Of a stretch of DNA of 35,489 nt, positions 15,387-23,159 are shown in pieces. This DNA comes from a virus: the IMG/VR virus record IMGVR_UViG_3300007734_000623, positions 1 through 35,489 of that record; one strand, written 5' to 3'. The translations under genes and the position numbers were made by a program. The notes beneath the pieces are model-generated. The model had not been told where the DNA came from. It saw only the letters and a list, made by a program, of their open reading frames with translations, and did no database searches. The stretch's first letter is position 1, and every line of letters begins with the position of its first letter.

Positions 15387-16036
15387 ATTACATTGCCGTT
15401 TGCACGCCAGCGCGTGACCAGGTCCACACCAACTACACATATTGCATGGTCAACATGGTCGCGTATCACACGCTCAACACCACTGACGCCATCAGTCTGA
15501 AACTGTTGCAGGGCACGCTGATACAGAACCAGCGTGCTGACTTGTGCCTGGATGCGCTGCGTGAAGGATGCACGCATATCTTGTTCATTGACTCAGACAT
15601 GACCTTTCCCCAGGACATGATCCAGCGGCTGCTCAAGCATGACGTTGACTTGGTTGCGGCCAACTGCGCCAGACGCCGGATGCCTACAGGTCCAACCGCG
15701 CAAAACTATGATGAGAACGGCAAGCGCAAACCGATCTATTCAATGCCAGAATCCACTGGTCTGGAAGAAGTTGGCAGCGTTGGCACCGGCATCATGCTGA
15801 TCAAGCGCGGCGTCTTTGAGGGTATGTCAGAACCCTGGTTCGATATGCCTTGGCAATATGACACCCGCGGTTACATGGGTGAGGACGTGTTCTTTTGCAA
15901 GAAGGCAAAAGAGCTTGGGTTCAAGGTGTATATTGACCATGACGTGAGCAAAGAGATCGGCCATATTGGCACGTTTGAATTCAGACATGAGCACACCTGG
16001 ATCGTCAAAGAGGAAATGGAAAAAGAGGCAAGCTGA
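15383..16036 (+). CDS. GT2-like glycosyltransferase (GT-A fold)
   Basis: A 217-aa protein with an N-terminal strand (IAVCTPARDQV), an LIQNQRADLCLDAL helix and a clear DxD motif D70-S71-D72 (HILFIDSDMTFP), the metal/nucleotide-sugar site of GT-A enzymes. Later GYMGEDVFFCKKAKELG resembles the ED motif near the acceptor, and a His pair (HIGTFEFRHEH) could complete the metal site. It is embedded between capsid and adaptor genes with 4-nt and 1-nt overlaps, so it is expressed late with the virion. Possible role: glycosylating capsid or tail proteins; not proven. Confidence 0.8.
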   Translation: MNYIAVCTPARDQVHTNYTYCMVNMVAYHTLNTTDAISLKLLQGTLIQNQRADLCLDALREGCTHILFIDSDMTFPQDMIQRLLKHDVDLVAANCARRRMPTGPTAQNYDENGKRKPIYSMPESTGLEEVGSVGTGIMLIKRGVFEGMSEPWFDMPWQYDTRGYMGEDVFFCKKAKELGFKVYIDHDVSKEIGHIGTFEFRHEHTWIVKEEMEKEAS

Positions 16037-16659
16037 TGGCACTGACCACATATACCGAGCTGAAAACATCAGTTGGCGATTGGCTCAACCGCACTGACTT
16101 GACCTCAGTGATCCCTGATTTCATTGCGTTGGCCGAGTCCCAGATTGAGCGCCAACTGCGCACCCGGCAGATGATCGTGAGATCCACGGCATCGATCTCC
16201 ACCGAGTACAGCGCGGTGCCTGATGATTTCCTGGAAACAAAGTCCATCAAGCTCACCGGAACCAACCCGATCACGCCTTTGACATTTGAGACTGTCGATT
16301 CACTTGATGCCTTGAGCGTGCAATACCGATCCAGTGGCGTGCCGATCTTCTTTGGCATTGTTGGCGGCCAGATCCGAGTCCTGCCGATCCCTGATGCTGC
16401 CTACACCGCAGAGCTGGCCTATTACGCCAAGTTGACCAAGTTGTCATCTACCGTGGCAACCAACTGGCTGCTGGCGCAGGCGCCTGACGTTTACTTGTAT
16501 GGCGCATTGCTCCAGGCTGCGCCTTACCTGCTAGATGATGCGAGAATTACGGTGTGGTCATCGTTGTACCAAGCAGGCCTGGATCAGTTGCAGATTGCAG
16601 ATGATCGAGGTTCTACCAGTGGCGGTGCATTGCTGACCCGGGCAAAAACATTTGGGTGA
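16036..16659 (+). CDS. Head-tail adaptor protein (SU10-like)
   Basis: A 207-aa protein: TTYTELKTSVGDWLNR, IPDFIALAESQIERQLR and a beta-rich middle (SSGVPIFFGIVGGQIRVLP) are typical of the adaptor that docks under the portal in SU10/P22-like phages. The C-terminus has the helical AGLDQLQIADDRG segment usual for this group. Its ATG shares one base with the previous TGA. It should form the ring joining portal to tail. Confidence 0.75.
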   Translation: MALTTYTELKTSVGDWLNRTDLTSVIPDFIALAESQIERQLRTRQMIVRSTASISTEYSAVPDDFLETKSIKLTGTNPITPLTFETVDSLDALSVQYRSSGVPIFFGIVGGQIRVLPIPDAAYTAELAYYAKLTKLSSTVATNWLLAQAPDVYLYGALLQAAPYLLDDARITVWSSLYQAGLDQLQIADDRGSTSGGALLTRAKTFG

Positions 16660-16663
16660 TTAG

Positions 16664-16849
16664 ATGGTAACGACAACCAAAGGCGAGATGGACGAGTCAC
16701 TGCTTGAAAAGCGTGAGGGGTCCATTGATACTGATACCGAGACAACGAACTGGGTTGAGTATTGGCATGAGGGTGAGTTGGTGCATCGATCAGTCAACAT
16801 GGTGCTGAAACGTGGCGTCTTTGCTGACGGCATCAGTCAACAAATTTAA
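16664..16849 (+). CDS. 61-aa hypothetical protein
   Basis: A small acidic protein starting 4 nt after the adaptor stop and ending 10 nt before the next gene, in the same direction. It contains WVEYWHEGELVHRSVNMV. No family is recognised; its fit between structural genes with no unused space makes it likely real. Confidence 0.68.
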   Translation: MVTTTKGEMDESLLEKREGSIDTDTETTNWVEYWHEGELVHRSVNMVLKRGVFADGISQQI

Positions 16850-16859
16850 GAGGTAAATC

Positions 16860-17315
16860 ATGGCAAATACTCAGGCAATGTGTACCAGTTTTAAGGGTGA
16901 GCTGCTTGTCGGCCACCACAACTTTGGCACTGGCGTTGTCCGAGCTGCCACCACGGCAGACACTTTCAAGGCTGCTCTGTACCTGGCAAGTGCCACCGTC
17001 AATGCGTCCACCACGGCATACAGCTCAACGGGTGAAGTGACTGGCACCGGGTACACGGCTGGTGGCGTCACAGTGACATTTGGCACGGCTCCCAGCACCT
17101 CTGGAACCACGGCATTCGTTACCCCCAGCGCCAGCATCAGTTACAGCGCGGTGACCCTCTCCACGGCCTTTGATGCAGTCTTGATCTATAACTCGACCCA
17201 GTCAAACAAGGCAGTCAGCGTCCACACTTTCGGCAGCCAGACCGTGACTGCTGGAACCTTCACGCTGACCATGCCGACCAATGATGCAAGCACCGGCCTG
17301 ATCCGGTTGGCTTGA
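16860..17315 (+). CDS. Ser/Thr-rich structural protein (possible decoration or tail protein)
   Basis: A 151-aa beta-type protein rich in Thr, Ser, Ala and Gly, beginning MANTQAMCTSFKGELLVG and ending in a TVTAGTFTLTMP strand. The pattern recurs in phages just after head-tail adaptors. AGAGG lies about 8 nt before the ATG. It lacks enzymatic motifs. A tail or capsid-decorating role is inferred from composition and place. Confidence 0.7.
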   Translation: MANTQAMCTSFKGELLVGHHNFGTGVVRAATTADTFKAALYLASATVNASTTAYSSTGEVTGTGYTAGGVTVTFGTAPSTSGTTAFVTPSASISYSAVTLSTAFDAVLIYNSTQSNKAVSVHTFGSQTVTAGTFTLTMPTNDASTGLIRLA

Positions 17316-17331
17316 TCTAAGGGGCAGCGCC

Positions 17332-18210
17332 ATGGCTGCTTACGGCACAGGCTATTACGGCCTTGGCGTCTATGGCATAGGCAATGTCGTTATCAGCGGC
17401 AACCAGGCAACTGGTGCCGTTGGCAGCGTCCTAGCCAGCAGATCAATTCAAGAAGATGGAACCATTGCCACCGGCAATGTTGGAACTGTCACTCTCACCA
17501 TCACCATTGCCATCACGGGCAATGCAGCCACGGGTGCCGTTGGCACGCTGGCACCAGACTCATCCAAAGCAGTCACAGGCAATGCGGCCACATTGGCCGT
17601 TGGCACTGTTACACCTGCCAGGTCAATTGACCTCAACGGCAACGCTGCCACGGGTGCAGTTGATTCTGTTGGGGTAACCCGGTCCACGGCCACAACTGGC
17701 AACGCTGCCACGGGTTCTGTTGGAACAGTTGTCAATGTTTTGTCAAAAGACGCATCTGGCAACAGTGCAACAGGATCAATTGGGACAATCTTTGTTTCAC
17801 CGATCATCACTGGCAATGCGGCCACGGGTGCCGTTGACTCTGTTGGGACTGCCAGGTCAACAGCAATAACTGGCAACGCTGCCACAGGTGCTGTTGGCAC
17901 CATGGCGGCAGAGGTGATCTCATTCCAGGCCATTACAGGTGTTTTTGGTACTGGCGATGTTGGCAGTGCGTCAAACGTCATCTCAGTTGCGATAATCGGC
18001 AATGAGGCGGTTGGATCTGTTGGGGTAATGGTTGGGTTTGGATGGGGTGCAGTACCTGATACATCTGAAACCTGGACCGCCCAGTCAGATACACCAGAGA
18101 CGTGGTCACCAGTGTCAGACACGGCAGAGACATGGACTCCAGAGTCAGACACCACTGAAACCTGGACCGAGATCGCAGACAATTCAACATCGTGGCAGCA
18201 GGCCGCATAG
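17332..18210 (+). CDS. Tandem-repeat structural protein
   Basis: A 292-aa protein made almost entirely of repeats. Residues about 20-232 hold about eleven units of about 20 aa around TGNAATGAVGTV; the last 50 residues are five 10-aa units of the form DTxETWTPxS. The repeats are visible in DNA too (AACGCTGCCACGGGTG recurs). The first 17 residues are Gly/Tyr-rich. Such regular glycine-alanine beta repeats suggest a stacked fibrous or adhesive fold, perhaps a capsid fibre or tail appendage. An adjacent tail fibre supports this. No homologous family recalled. Confidence 0.7.
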   Translation: MAAYGTGYYGLGVYGIGNVVISGNQATGAVGSVLASRSIQEDGTIATGNVGTVTLTITIAITGNAATGAVGTLAPDSSKAVTGNAATLAVGTVTPARSIDLNGNAATGAVDSVGVTRSTATTGNAATGSVGTVVNVLSKDASGNSATGSIGTIFVSPIITGNAATGAVDSVGTARSTAITGNAATGAVGTMAAEVISFQAITGVFGTGDVGSASNVISVAIIGNEAVGSVGVMVGFGWGAVPDTSETWTAQSDTPETWSPVSDTAETWTPESDTTETWTEIADNSTSWQQAA

Positions 18211-18219
18211 GGGTAAAAA

Positions 18220-18729
18220 ATGGCAAAGACGGGATCATTAACGCAACAGCGCTTGAAAGAAGTGTTGCACTATGATCCTGAGACTGGAATTTTTACTTGG
18301 GCTATTGATAGACCAATGGCTCCCAAGGCACCCAAAGGAAAAGTTGCTGGAAAAGTAAATAGTCATGGATATTTTGTGATTTGCGTAGATGGTGTTAGGC
18401 ATCATGCACATAGGCTTGCATGGATGTATATCCATGGAGATAGGCCAATTGAAATTGACCATCAAAATCATATTCGCACTGACAACAGGCTTGTAAATCT
18501 GAGATCTACTGATAGATCTGGCAACGGAAAAAACATTTCAAAACCAATTAACAATAAATCTGGCGTTGTTGGGGTTTCATGGACCAAAAGATTAGGCAAG
18601 CGATATGACAAATGGGAAGTCAGAGCTTGCGGTAAATTTTTAGGATATTTTGACGATTTTTTTGAGGCTGTTTGCAAGAGAAAATCTGCTGAACGGCAAT
18701 TCAACTTTCACCCCAATCACGGTATTTAA
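18220..18729 (+). CDS. HNH homing endonuclease with AP2-like DNA-binding domain
   Basis: A 169-aa protein: HRLAWMYIHGDRPIEIDHQNHIRTDNR gives the HNH-3 core (H64, D80-H81, N89), and residues about 114-165 (SGVVGVSWTKR...KWEVRACGKFLGYFD) are an AP2-like three-strand DNA-binding unit. This is the usual phage free-standing homing endonuclease. AGGGG lies upstream. The gene is clearly more AT-rich than its neighbours, a sign of recent entry. It splits the tandem-repeat protein from the tail fibre. Confidence 0.9.
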   Translation: MAKTGSLTQQRLKEVLHYDPETGIFTWAIDRPMAPKAPKGKVAGKVNSHGYFVICVDGVRHHAHRLAWMYIHGDRPIEIDHQNHIRTDNRLVNLRSTDRSGNGKNISKPINNKSGVVGVSWTKRLGKRYDKWEVRACGKFLGYFDDFFEAVCKRKSAERQFNFHPNHGI

Positions 18730-18741
18730 TGGAGATTCAAC

Positions 18742-20178
18742 ATGGCTGACTCAACTACAACAAACTTGTTACTTACCAAACCAGAGGTGGGTGCAAGCAC
18801 CGACACCTGGGGCACAAAGATCAATACTGACCTTGACAGTTTGGATGCAGTCTTCACGGCCAATGGCACTGGCACCAGCGTTGGATTGAATGTTGGAGCT
18901 GGCAAGACGCTGGCAGTTGCTGGGACGTTGACGGTGACTGGATCGGCAACTGTTGAGTTTGCTGATGGGTCTGCCGCATCACCATCAATCACCAATGATG
19001 GTGATACCAACACGGGCATCTTATTCCCCGCTGCTGATACTGTTGCCATTGCTACTGGCGGGACTGAGATCGCAAGATTTGACAGCGCAGGTAACTTGGG
19101 ATTGGGTGTTACGCCTAGCACCACAATATTCTCTGGCTCAAAGATGTTGCAAGTTGGGTATGCGGGTAATGTGTTGCAAGGTATTACACTTACAAACTTT
19201 TCAATGGCTTGCGGCGCATTTTTTAACTCAGCAGGCAATTGGCAGAGTACTGGTTCTGGCTTTAGAAACACATTGTATTCTCAGTCTGATGGCGGGCATG
19301 CTTGGTATAACGCCGCTGTAACTACTGCTGGCTCAACCGTCTCCTTCACCCAAGCAATGACGCTTGATGCGTCTGGGAATTTGGGGGTGGGGACTACAAG
19401 TCCTAATTCTGGCGCAAGGTTAACTTTATCGTCTGGAACAACAGATGCTCAAAGCCTTTCTATTGATTCCACGAACACCAGTGGCGGTAGAAACGGTAGC
19501 GTAATCTTTCGTGGAACCTATGGCGTTGGTGGCGGTGGCTTGTTTGATGCCGCAATCATTGCTCGGATAAATATTGACGATGCAAATAATTCATCAAACA
19601 GTCAGGCATTAGCGTTTTATACAAAGTCTGGAACTTCAGCGCCAGCAGAACGTGCCCGTATCGACTCCAGCGGTAACTTGCTGGTGGGTAAGACTTCAAC
19701 TTCTGCAACAGTAGGCGGCGGTGTTGTCTATTTGGGAAGAATGGATGCAGCGCGAGACAACGGAGATGTTGCAACATTCAAACACACTGCGGCAGGAAAC
19801 ACTGTTGGCTCTATTTCAATTACTTCAACTGCAACAACTTATAGCACTTCTTCCGACTATCGCCTTAAAAACATTACGGGGCCATTAATAGGCGCTAAAG
19901 ATTTCATCATGGCGTTGCAACCAAAGCAAGGCACATGGAAAGCTGATGGTTCTAAGTTTGTTGGTTTCTTGGCGCATGAATTCCAAGAGGTTAGCCCATC
20001 ATCTGTAACTGGAAAAAAGGATGCCGTAGATGAAGATGGCAAGCCAATTATGCAGTCAATGCAAGCATCAAGTTCAGAAGTAATTGCCAATATGGTTTCG
20101 TTGCTCCAAGAACAACAAGCCATCATAGTCAGTATGCGTGAAGAACTTGACTCTTTAAAGTCCAAGGTGGGCGCATGA
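18742..20178 (+). CDS. Tail fibre with C-terminal S74 chaperone domain
   Basis: A 478-aa fibre. The N-terminus ([31 protein letters not shown]) is the common phage fibre attachment segment; a Gly/Thr/Ser beta shaft with repeated [12 protein letters not shown]-type units follows; the C-terminus from about 368 is a peptidase S74 intramolecular chaperone with the catalytic dyad S371/K376 (SDYRLK) and a final coiled coil. In this family the chaperone trimerises the fibre and cuts itself off. It should bind the host receptor. The coiled coil ends early (SKVGA); a matching tail-like end is found on the next gene. Confidence 0.88.
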   Translation: MADSTTTNLLLTKPEVGASTDTWGTKINTDLDSLDAVFTANGTGTSVGLNVGAGKTLAVAGTLTVTGSATVEFADGSAASPSITNDGDTNTGILFPAADTVAIATGGTEIARFDSAGNLGLGVTPSTTIFSGSKMLQVGYAGNVLQGITLTNFSMACGAFFNSAGNWQSTGSGFRNTLYSQSDGGHAWYNAAVTTAGSTVSFTQAMTLDASGNLGVGTTSPNSGARLTLSSGTTDAQSLSIDSTNTSGGRNGSVIFRGTYGVGGGGLFDAAIIARINIDDANNSSNSQALAFYTKSGTSAPAERARIDSSGNLLVGKTSTSATVGGGVVYLGRMDAARDNGDVATFKHTAAGNTVGSISITSTATTYSTSSDYRLKNITGPLIGAKDFIMALQPKQGTWKADGSKFVGFLAHEFQEVSPSSVTGKKDAVDEDGKPIMQSMQASSSEVIANMVSLLQEQQAIIVSMREELDSLKSKVGA

Positions 20179-20183
20179 TTACT
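20173..20183 (+). repeat. 11-bp direct repeat, left copy (flanks HNH gene)
   Basis: GCATGATTACT at 20173-20183 recurs at 20691-20701, one copy at each end of the second HNH gene. Each copy contains a TGA stop overlapping an ATG that begins Met-Ile-Thr. Confidence 0.85.
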
Positions 20184-20696
20184 CAAGAACGATTGCATGA
20201 AATGTTTGAATACAGGGATGGAAACCTGTATCGCAAAATAAGCCTTGGTAGAACAAAAGCTGGTGACAAGGTTGGTTTTCTAAATGATAAAGGCTATGTG
20301 GCTGTCAATATTGACAATCAATGTATTGGCCTTCACCGCATTATTTGGATGATGCAACACGGTGAAATGCCATCGTTGATTGACCACATTGACGGCAATC
20401 GCCAAAACAACAAAATTTCTAACTTACGATTGGCTGACAGGTTTGGTAACGCACAAAACAAACGTATGCACCGCAACAATACATCTGGCGTAAAAGGTGT
20501 TTCTTGGCATAAACGTGCAGCAAAATGGAAAGCGCAAATTGTTTGCAATGGAAAGCACTACAACTTAGGCTTATACAAATCCCTTGATGATGCAGACGAA
20601 GTGGTTTGTTTGGCAAGGGAAATGCTACATGGCTCTTTTGCAAATCACGGAATTCAATCACTCACCGCCCGTATAACTGCTTTGGAGTCAGCATGA
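20175..20696 (+). CDS. HNH homing endonuclease with AP2-like domain and fibre-like C-terminal tail
   Basis: A 173-aa protein. HNH-3 core: [22 protein letters not shown] with H54, D70-H71 and N75/N79; AP2-like domain at about 103-155 ([20 protein letters not shown]). Its sister at 18220 ends at ...NHGI; this one continues past NHGI with 13 residues, [13 protein letters not shown], which read like the end of a fibre coiled coil. The gene begins with ATGA on the fibre stop. The extra tail suggests insertion at the 3' end of the fibre gene, capturing its last codons. Confidence 0.88.
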   Translation: MITQERLHEMFEYRDGNLYRKISLGRTKAGDKVGFLNDKGYVAVNIDNQCIGLHRIIWMMQHGEMPSLIDHIDGNRQNNKISNLRLADRFGNAQNKRMHRNNTSGVKGVSWHKRAAKWKAQIVCNGKHYNLGLYKSLDDADEVVCLAREMLHGSFANHGIQSLTARITALESA

Positions 20697-20701
20697 TTAC
20701 T
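20691..20701 (+). repeat. 11-bp direct repeat, right copy (flanks HNH gene)
   Basis: The second copy of GCATGATTACT; it supplies the start (MIT) of the gene at 20693. The distance between copies is 518 bp, the size of the putative inserted unit. Confidence 0.85.
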
Positions 20702-20980
20702 TGGAACATCAGTCAACTTGACCGACAAACATCAGATGGTTTTGTCACAACCGCACATTGGCAAGCAACTGCAACAGATGGGGATTACTCTGCATCCATT
20801 GTGAACACTTGCTCATGGAGTGATGGTTCTCCAACAGTGCCATATGACTCTCTGACACAAGAAACTGTATTGGGATGGATATGGGCCAATGGTGTGGATA
20901 AAGACGCTGTTGAAGATGCTTTGGCTGCTCAGATTGAGTTGCAAAAGAACCCTGTTAAAGCCACTGGAGTGCCTTGGTAA
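20693..20980 (+). CDS. Conserved phage protein, DUF7936-like
   Basis: A 95-aa protein: WNISQLDRQTSDGFVTTAHW, SDGSPTVPYDSLTQETVLGWIW and a C-terminal IELQKNPVKATGVPW. I recall this pattern from proteins after tail fibres in many phages (DUF7936), role unknown. The ATG at 20693 overlaps the HNH stop; the longer upstream frame merely shadows the HNH gene. A lone DnaA-box match (20893-20901) inside it is probably chance. Confidence 0.8.
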   Translation: MITWNISQLDRQTSDGFVTTAHWQATATDGDYSASIVNTCSWSDGSPTVPYDSLTQETVLGWIWANGVDKDAVEDALAAQIELQKNPVKATGVPW

Positions 20981-21174
20981 TGGACAACGTGGAAAAAGAA
21001 TTCACCATCCACCAGGCCATTTGTGATCAGCGATATAAAGCGATTGAAGAAAAGCTTGAGTCTGGAAAAAACAGAATGCAAAAGATTGAGATCCAGCTCT
21101 ACATCGTGATCGCTGCCATCTTGTTTGGTCCTGGCGTTGCCGCTGACATTGTGAAAAAACTGCTTGGCATCTAA
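20980..21174 (+). CDS. Small membrane protein (XhlA-like shape)
   Basis: A 64-aa protein with a charged helical N-half (FTIHQAICDQRYKAIEEKLE) and a single C-terminal membrane segment (about 40-60, LYIVIAAILFGPGVA). The layout matches haemolysin XhlA and some lysis-associated proteins. Its ATG shares a base with the upstream TAA. It opens the lysis/membrane region; a holin helper is possible, not shown. Confidence 0.68.
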   Translation: MDNVEKEFTIHQAICDQRYKAIEEKLESGKNRMQKIEIQLYIVIAAILFGPGVAADIVKKLLGI

Positions 21175-21177
21175 GAT

Positions 21178-21855
21178 GTGGATCCAATCAGCATCCTACT
21201 TATGGCCTCAAGCGCATTTGGCGCCATCAAGCAAGGCATTGCAACATACAAGGATGTTAAGAACACTGCCGGTGACGTTAAAAAGATCGTTGGTGAAATT
21301 GCTGGGATGTTTGGGCCAAACCCAACCAAAGAGCAAAAAAAGCAAATCGTTGCAGAGCAAAAGCGGGTCCAGGAAGTTGCAGCCTATGACCCGAACCAGG
21401 TCATGGGAGATATTGCAAAGCGCTTGGGTGAATTCATGCGGCATATGCAGCAGATCCAAGACTTCTACAAAGAGGAAGAGCGCAAGTCAAAGGAAGAAGT
21501 TTACGAAGGCGTTGACTCTTTGGCCGAGCGTGCCTTGCAGCGTACCCTTGTGCTCACCCAGTTGAGGCAGATGGAGACTGACTTGCGCGAGCAAATGATC
21601 TATCAGTCGCCGCCAGAGTTGGGAGATCTGTGGACACGGTTCAATGAGATGCGCGAGCAGATTGCAGTTGAGCAAGAGCAAGCCAGGGAAGTGCGTGATC
21701 AGCGTGAGGCGCAGGCAAAATGGCAACGAAGACGGGTAATAAACGACCTCCAGGACAAAGCAATCTACCTGGCCGCCGCCTTGTTGATAATCGTTTACCT
21801 GAGCGTGTTCTGGTCACTCCTCGTGATGGACAGAAAAGTGCGATGGGGTTTCTGA
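21178..21855 (+). CDS. Coiled-coil protein with C-terminal membrane anchor
   Basis: A 225-aa protein with a GTG start just after the previous stop; no good ribosome site, so coupling is likely. A weakly hydrophobic N-terminus (ISILLMASSAFGAI), a long charged helical body (about 45-190) and one membrane segment near the end (about 196-217, YLAAALLIIVYLSVFWSLLV). Its last 136 nt are shared with the next gene in another frame. No family is recognised; a membrane role in lysis or ejection is possible. Confidence 0.7.
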   Translation: MDPISILLMASSAFGAIKQGIATYKDVKNTAGDVKKIVGEIAGMFGPNPTKEQKKQIVAEQKRVQEVAAYDPNQVMGDIAKRLGEFMRHMQQIQDFYKEEERKSKEEVYEGVDSLAERALQRTLVLTQLRQMETDLREQMIYQSPPELGDLWTRFNEMREQIAVEQEQAREVRDQREAQAKWQRRRVINDLQDKAIYLAAALLIIVYLSVFWSLLVMDRKVRWGF

Positions 21856-22037
21856 TTGCGCTCATCGCAATGGTCTTGGTGTTTTGCTTGATGCTGCCAA
21901 TTGTGGGGATCATGTACTTTGATACCTTGTCAACGCAAAAGGAAAGCAAAGCCCAGATTGAGCGAATGGAGAGGCTGCGCAAACAACTTGAGGAAGAACG
22001 CAAGAAGATGGATCAGGCCAACAGGAAGGAAGAGTAA
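21720..22037 (+). CDS. Small membrane protein overlapping the upstream gene
   Basis: A 105-aa frame: a basic, Pro-rich N-part (about 1-41), one membrane segment (about 43-68, MGFLIALIAMVLVFCLMLPI) and a charged helix to the end. The N-part overlaps the previous gene by 136 nt. An internal ATG at 21843 would give 64 aa starting right at the membrane segment and nearly remove the overlap; which start is used is unclear. AGG lies close before 21720. Confidence 0.65.
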   Translation: MATKTGNKRPPGQSNLPGRRLVDNRLPERVLVTPRDGQKSAMGFLIALIAMVLVFCLMLPIVGIMYFDTLSTQKESKAQIERMERLRKQLEEERKKMDQANRKEE

Positions 22038-22238
22038 ATGCGAATGCTGTTTTGTCTGACCATCATGGTGCTGGCTGGGTGCGAGGATCGGTATCGCTAC
22101 GTCTGCCAGAACCCCAACAACTTTGAATTAAAAGAGTGCCAGAAACCTCAGTGTCAATTCACGCAGACGTGCCCCGAGTATCTTGTTGCTCCAGTGCTTG
22201 AAAAGAAGGTGGAACCCGATGTTGTCAAGTCAAAATAA
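22038..22238 (+). CDS. Small Cys-rich lipoprotein
   Basis: A 66-aa protein with a signal peptide and lipobox LAGC, so lipidation is expected at C15 after cleavage by signal peptidase II. The mature part is short and Cys-rich (YVCQNPNNFELKECQKPQC). Similar small lipoproteins sit in lysis regions of other short-tailed phages. It starts directly after the previous stop. Possible roles: outer-membrane lysis factor or superinfection exclusion. Confidence 0.78.
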   Translation: MRMLFCLTIMVLAGCEDRYRYVCQNPNNFELKECQKPQCQFTQTCPEYLVAPVLEKKVEPDVVKSK

Positions 22239-22695
22239 ATATAGCCCCGAAGAGATCGAGGTCAGGATCTGGGGCTTTGTTGTGGTGATGATCACCATCA
22301 TCTTGTTTGGCATTGTGATCGCCTTGTTGTACAGCGTCACGTTTGTCGTTCAGCCCATCAAGTCAATGGCACCAATCGATCAAGCCTACACCAAGATGTT
22401 GAACGACATCGTGCTGCTGATTGTTGGCGGTATCGGCGGCATTGTTGGCAAGCGTGCCGTGGGGGCCGTCAGCAACGCAATAAACCCGTCACCGACACCT
22501 ACGCCTGCCCCGGCTGCACCAGCGCCTTCTAGCCCTGTTTCTGCGCCTCCCAGCGGTGCTTTGCCAGTCTGGATCAATCCACCACTGGATGAAACGTGGA
22601 CGCCTCCACCTCCACCAACCACGCCACCCGAGCACCTGGAACCCGATCACGTCCGCGAGGAGATCGCGGCAGCAAGACGTGAGGCTGGGCAGTGA
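22219..22695 (+). CDS. Two-membrane-segment protein, holin candidate
   Basis: A 158-aa protein starting at ATG 22219 (AAGAAGG and GGA upstream), overlapping the lipoprotein by 20 nt; an ATG at 22183 lies deeper in that gene. Membrane segments at about 18-40 (FVVVMITIILFGIVIALLY) and 62-80 (DIVLLIVGGIGGIVG), then a Pro-rich tail (PTPTPAPAAPAPSSP). It lies just upstream of the spanins and endolysin, where a holin is expected. Two segments fit a class II holin, but the tail is longer than usual. Confidence 0.6.
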   Translation: MLSSQNKYSPEEIEVRIWGFVVVMITIILFGIVIALLYSVTFVVQPIKSMAPIDQAYTKMLNDIVLLIVGGIGGIVGKRAVGAVSNAINPSPTPTPAPAAPAPSSPVSAPPSGALPVWINPPLDETWTPPPPPTTPPEHLEPDHVREEIAAARREAGQ

Positions 22696-23159
22696 ATCCT
22701 TACCTGATCATTGCGGCCATGATTGCTGTTGGCAGTGCATACGTTTATGGCCACCACAGTGGCTATGCTGACCGTGACGCTGAGATGCAGGCTCACATTG
22801 CCAAGCTCAATGAAGAGTCACGCGCCAAAGAGCAAGAGATGGCAGCGTCTCTCAACAACCAAACAGAAACATTGCGAAAGGCCAAGAATGAGATCAACAA
22901 AAAACAGTCTGACATTAATGCTCTTGTTGATGCTGGCCGGTTGCGCCTCCCGGTCCCAGCCGCCCCAAGTTGCGTACAAGCCACCCCAGATGCCGCCCCT
23001 CCCGTCAGAGATCGGGATGAAGCAAGACCCGACCCTTACCGAGAGGCTATTAAAGCTGTTGTCGCCATCGCCATCGAAGGAGACAGAAACACAGTCCAGC
23101 TCAATGCCTGCATCGACACCTACAACAAAGTGAGGGAGCAGATCAATGGTCAACGCTGA
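22692..23159 (+). CDS. Rz-like inner-membrane spanin
   Basis: A 155-aa protein: N-terminal membrane segment (LIIAAMIAVGSAYVYG) and a long periplasmic coiled coil, rich in E, K, N and Q, the form of phage i-spanins. An o-spanin is embedded in another frame inside it, the standard Rz/Rz1 architecture. The pair bridges the periplasm and fuses inner and outer membrane in the last step of Gram-negative lysis. ATGA overlap with the previous gene. Confidence 0.85.
   Translation: MNPYLIIAAMIAVGSAYVYGHHSGYADRDAEMQAHIAKLNEESRAKEQEMAASLNNQTETLRKAKNEINKKQSDINALVDAGRLRLPVPAAPSCVQATPDAAPPVRDRDEARPDPYREAIKAVVAIAIEGDRNTVQLNACIDTYNKVREQINGQR
22888..23133 (+). CDS. Rz1-like o-spanin lipoprotein, embedded in Rz
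   Basis: An 81-aa protein lying wholly within the Rz gene in another frame. ATG at 22888 with AAGG nearby; signal peptide LTLMLLLMLAGC with lipidation expected at C19; then a Pro-rich mature part (PPQVAYKPPQMPPLPSEI). Lipobox plus Pro-rich chain inside an Rz frame is diagnostic of an Rz1. A longer upstream frame has no signal features and is not used. Confidence 0.85.
   Translation: MRSTKNSLTLMLLLMLAGCASRSQPPQVAYKPPQMPPLPSEIGMKQDPTLTERLLKLLSPSPSKETETQSSSMPASTPTTK

Noticed and set aside
17448-18182. Long minus-strand frame (244 aa) opposite the repeat protein
   Set aside because: A shadow of the sense repeats: Pro/Val/Ala repetitive, no ribosome site, opposite the late operon.
20893-20901. 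A single TGTGGATAA (DnaA box) in the gene at 20693
   Set aside because: Isolated, within a coding region, with no AT-rich neighbour or second box; expected by chance in 35 kb.
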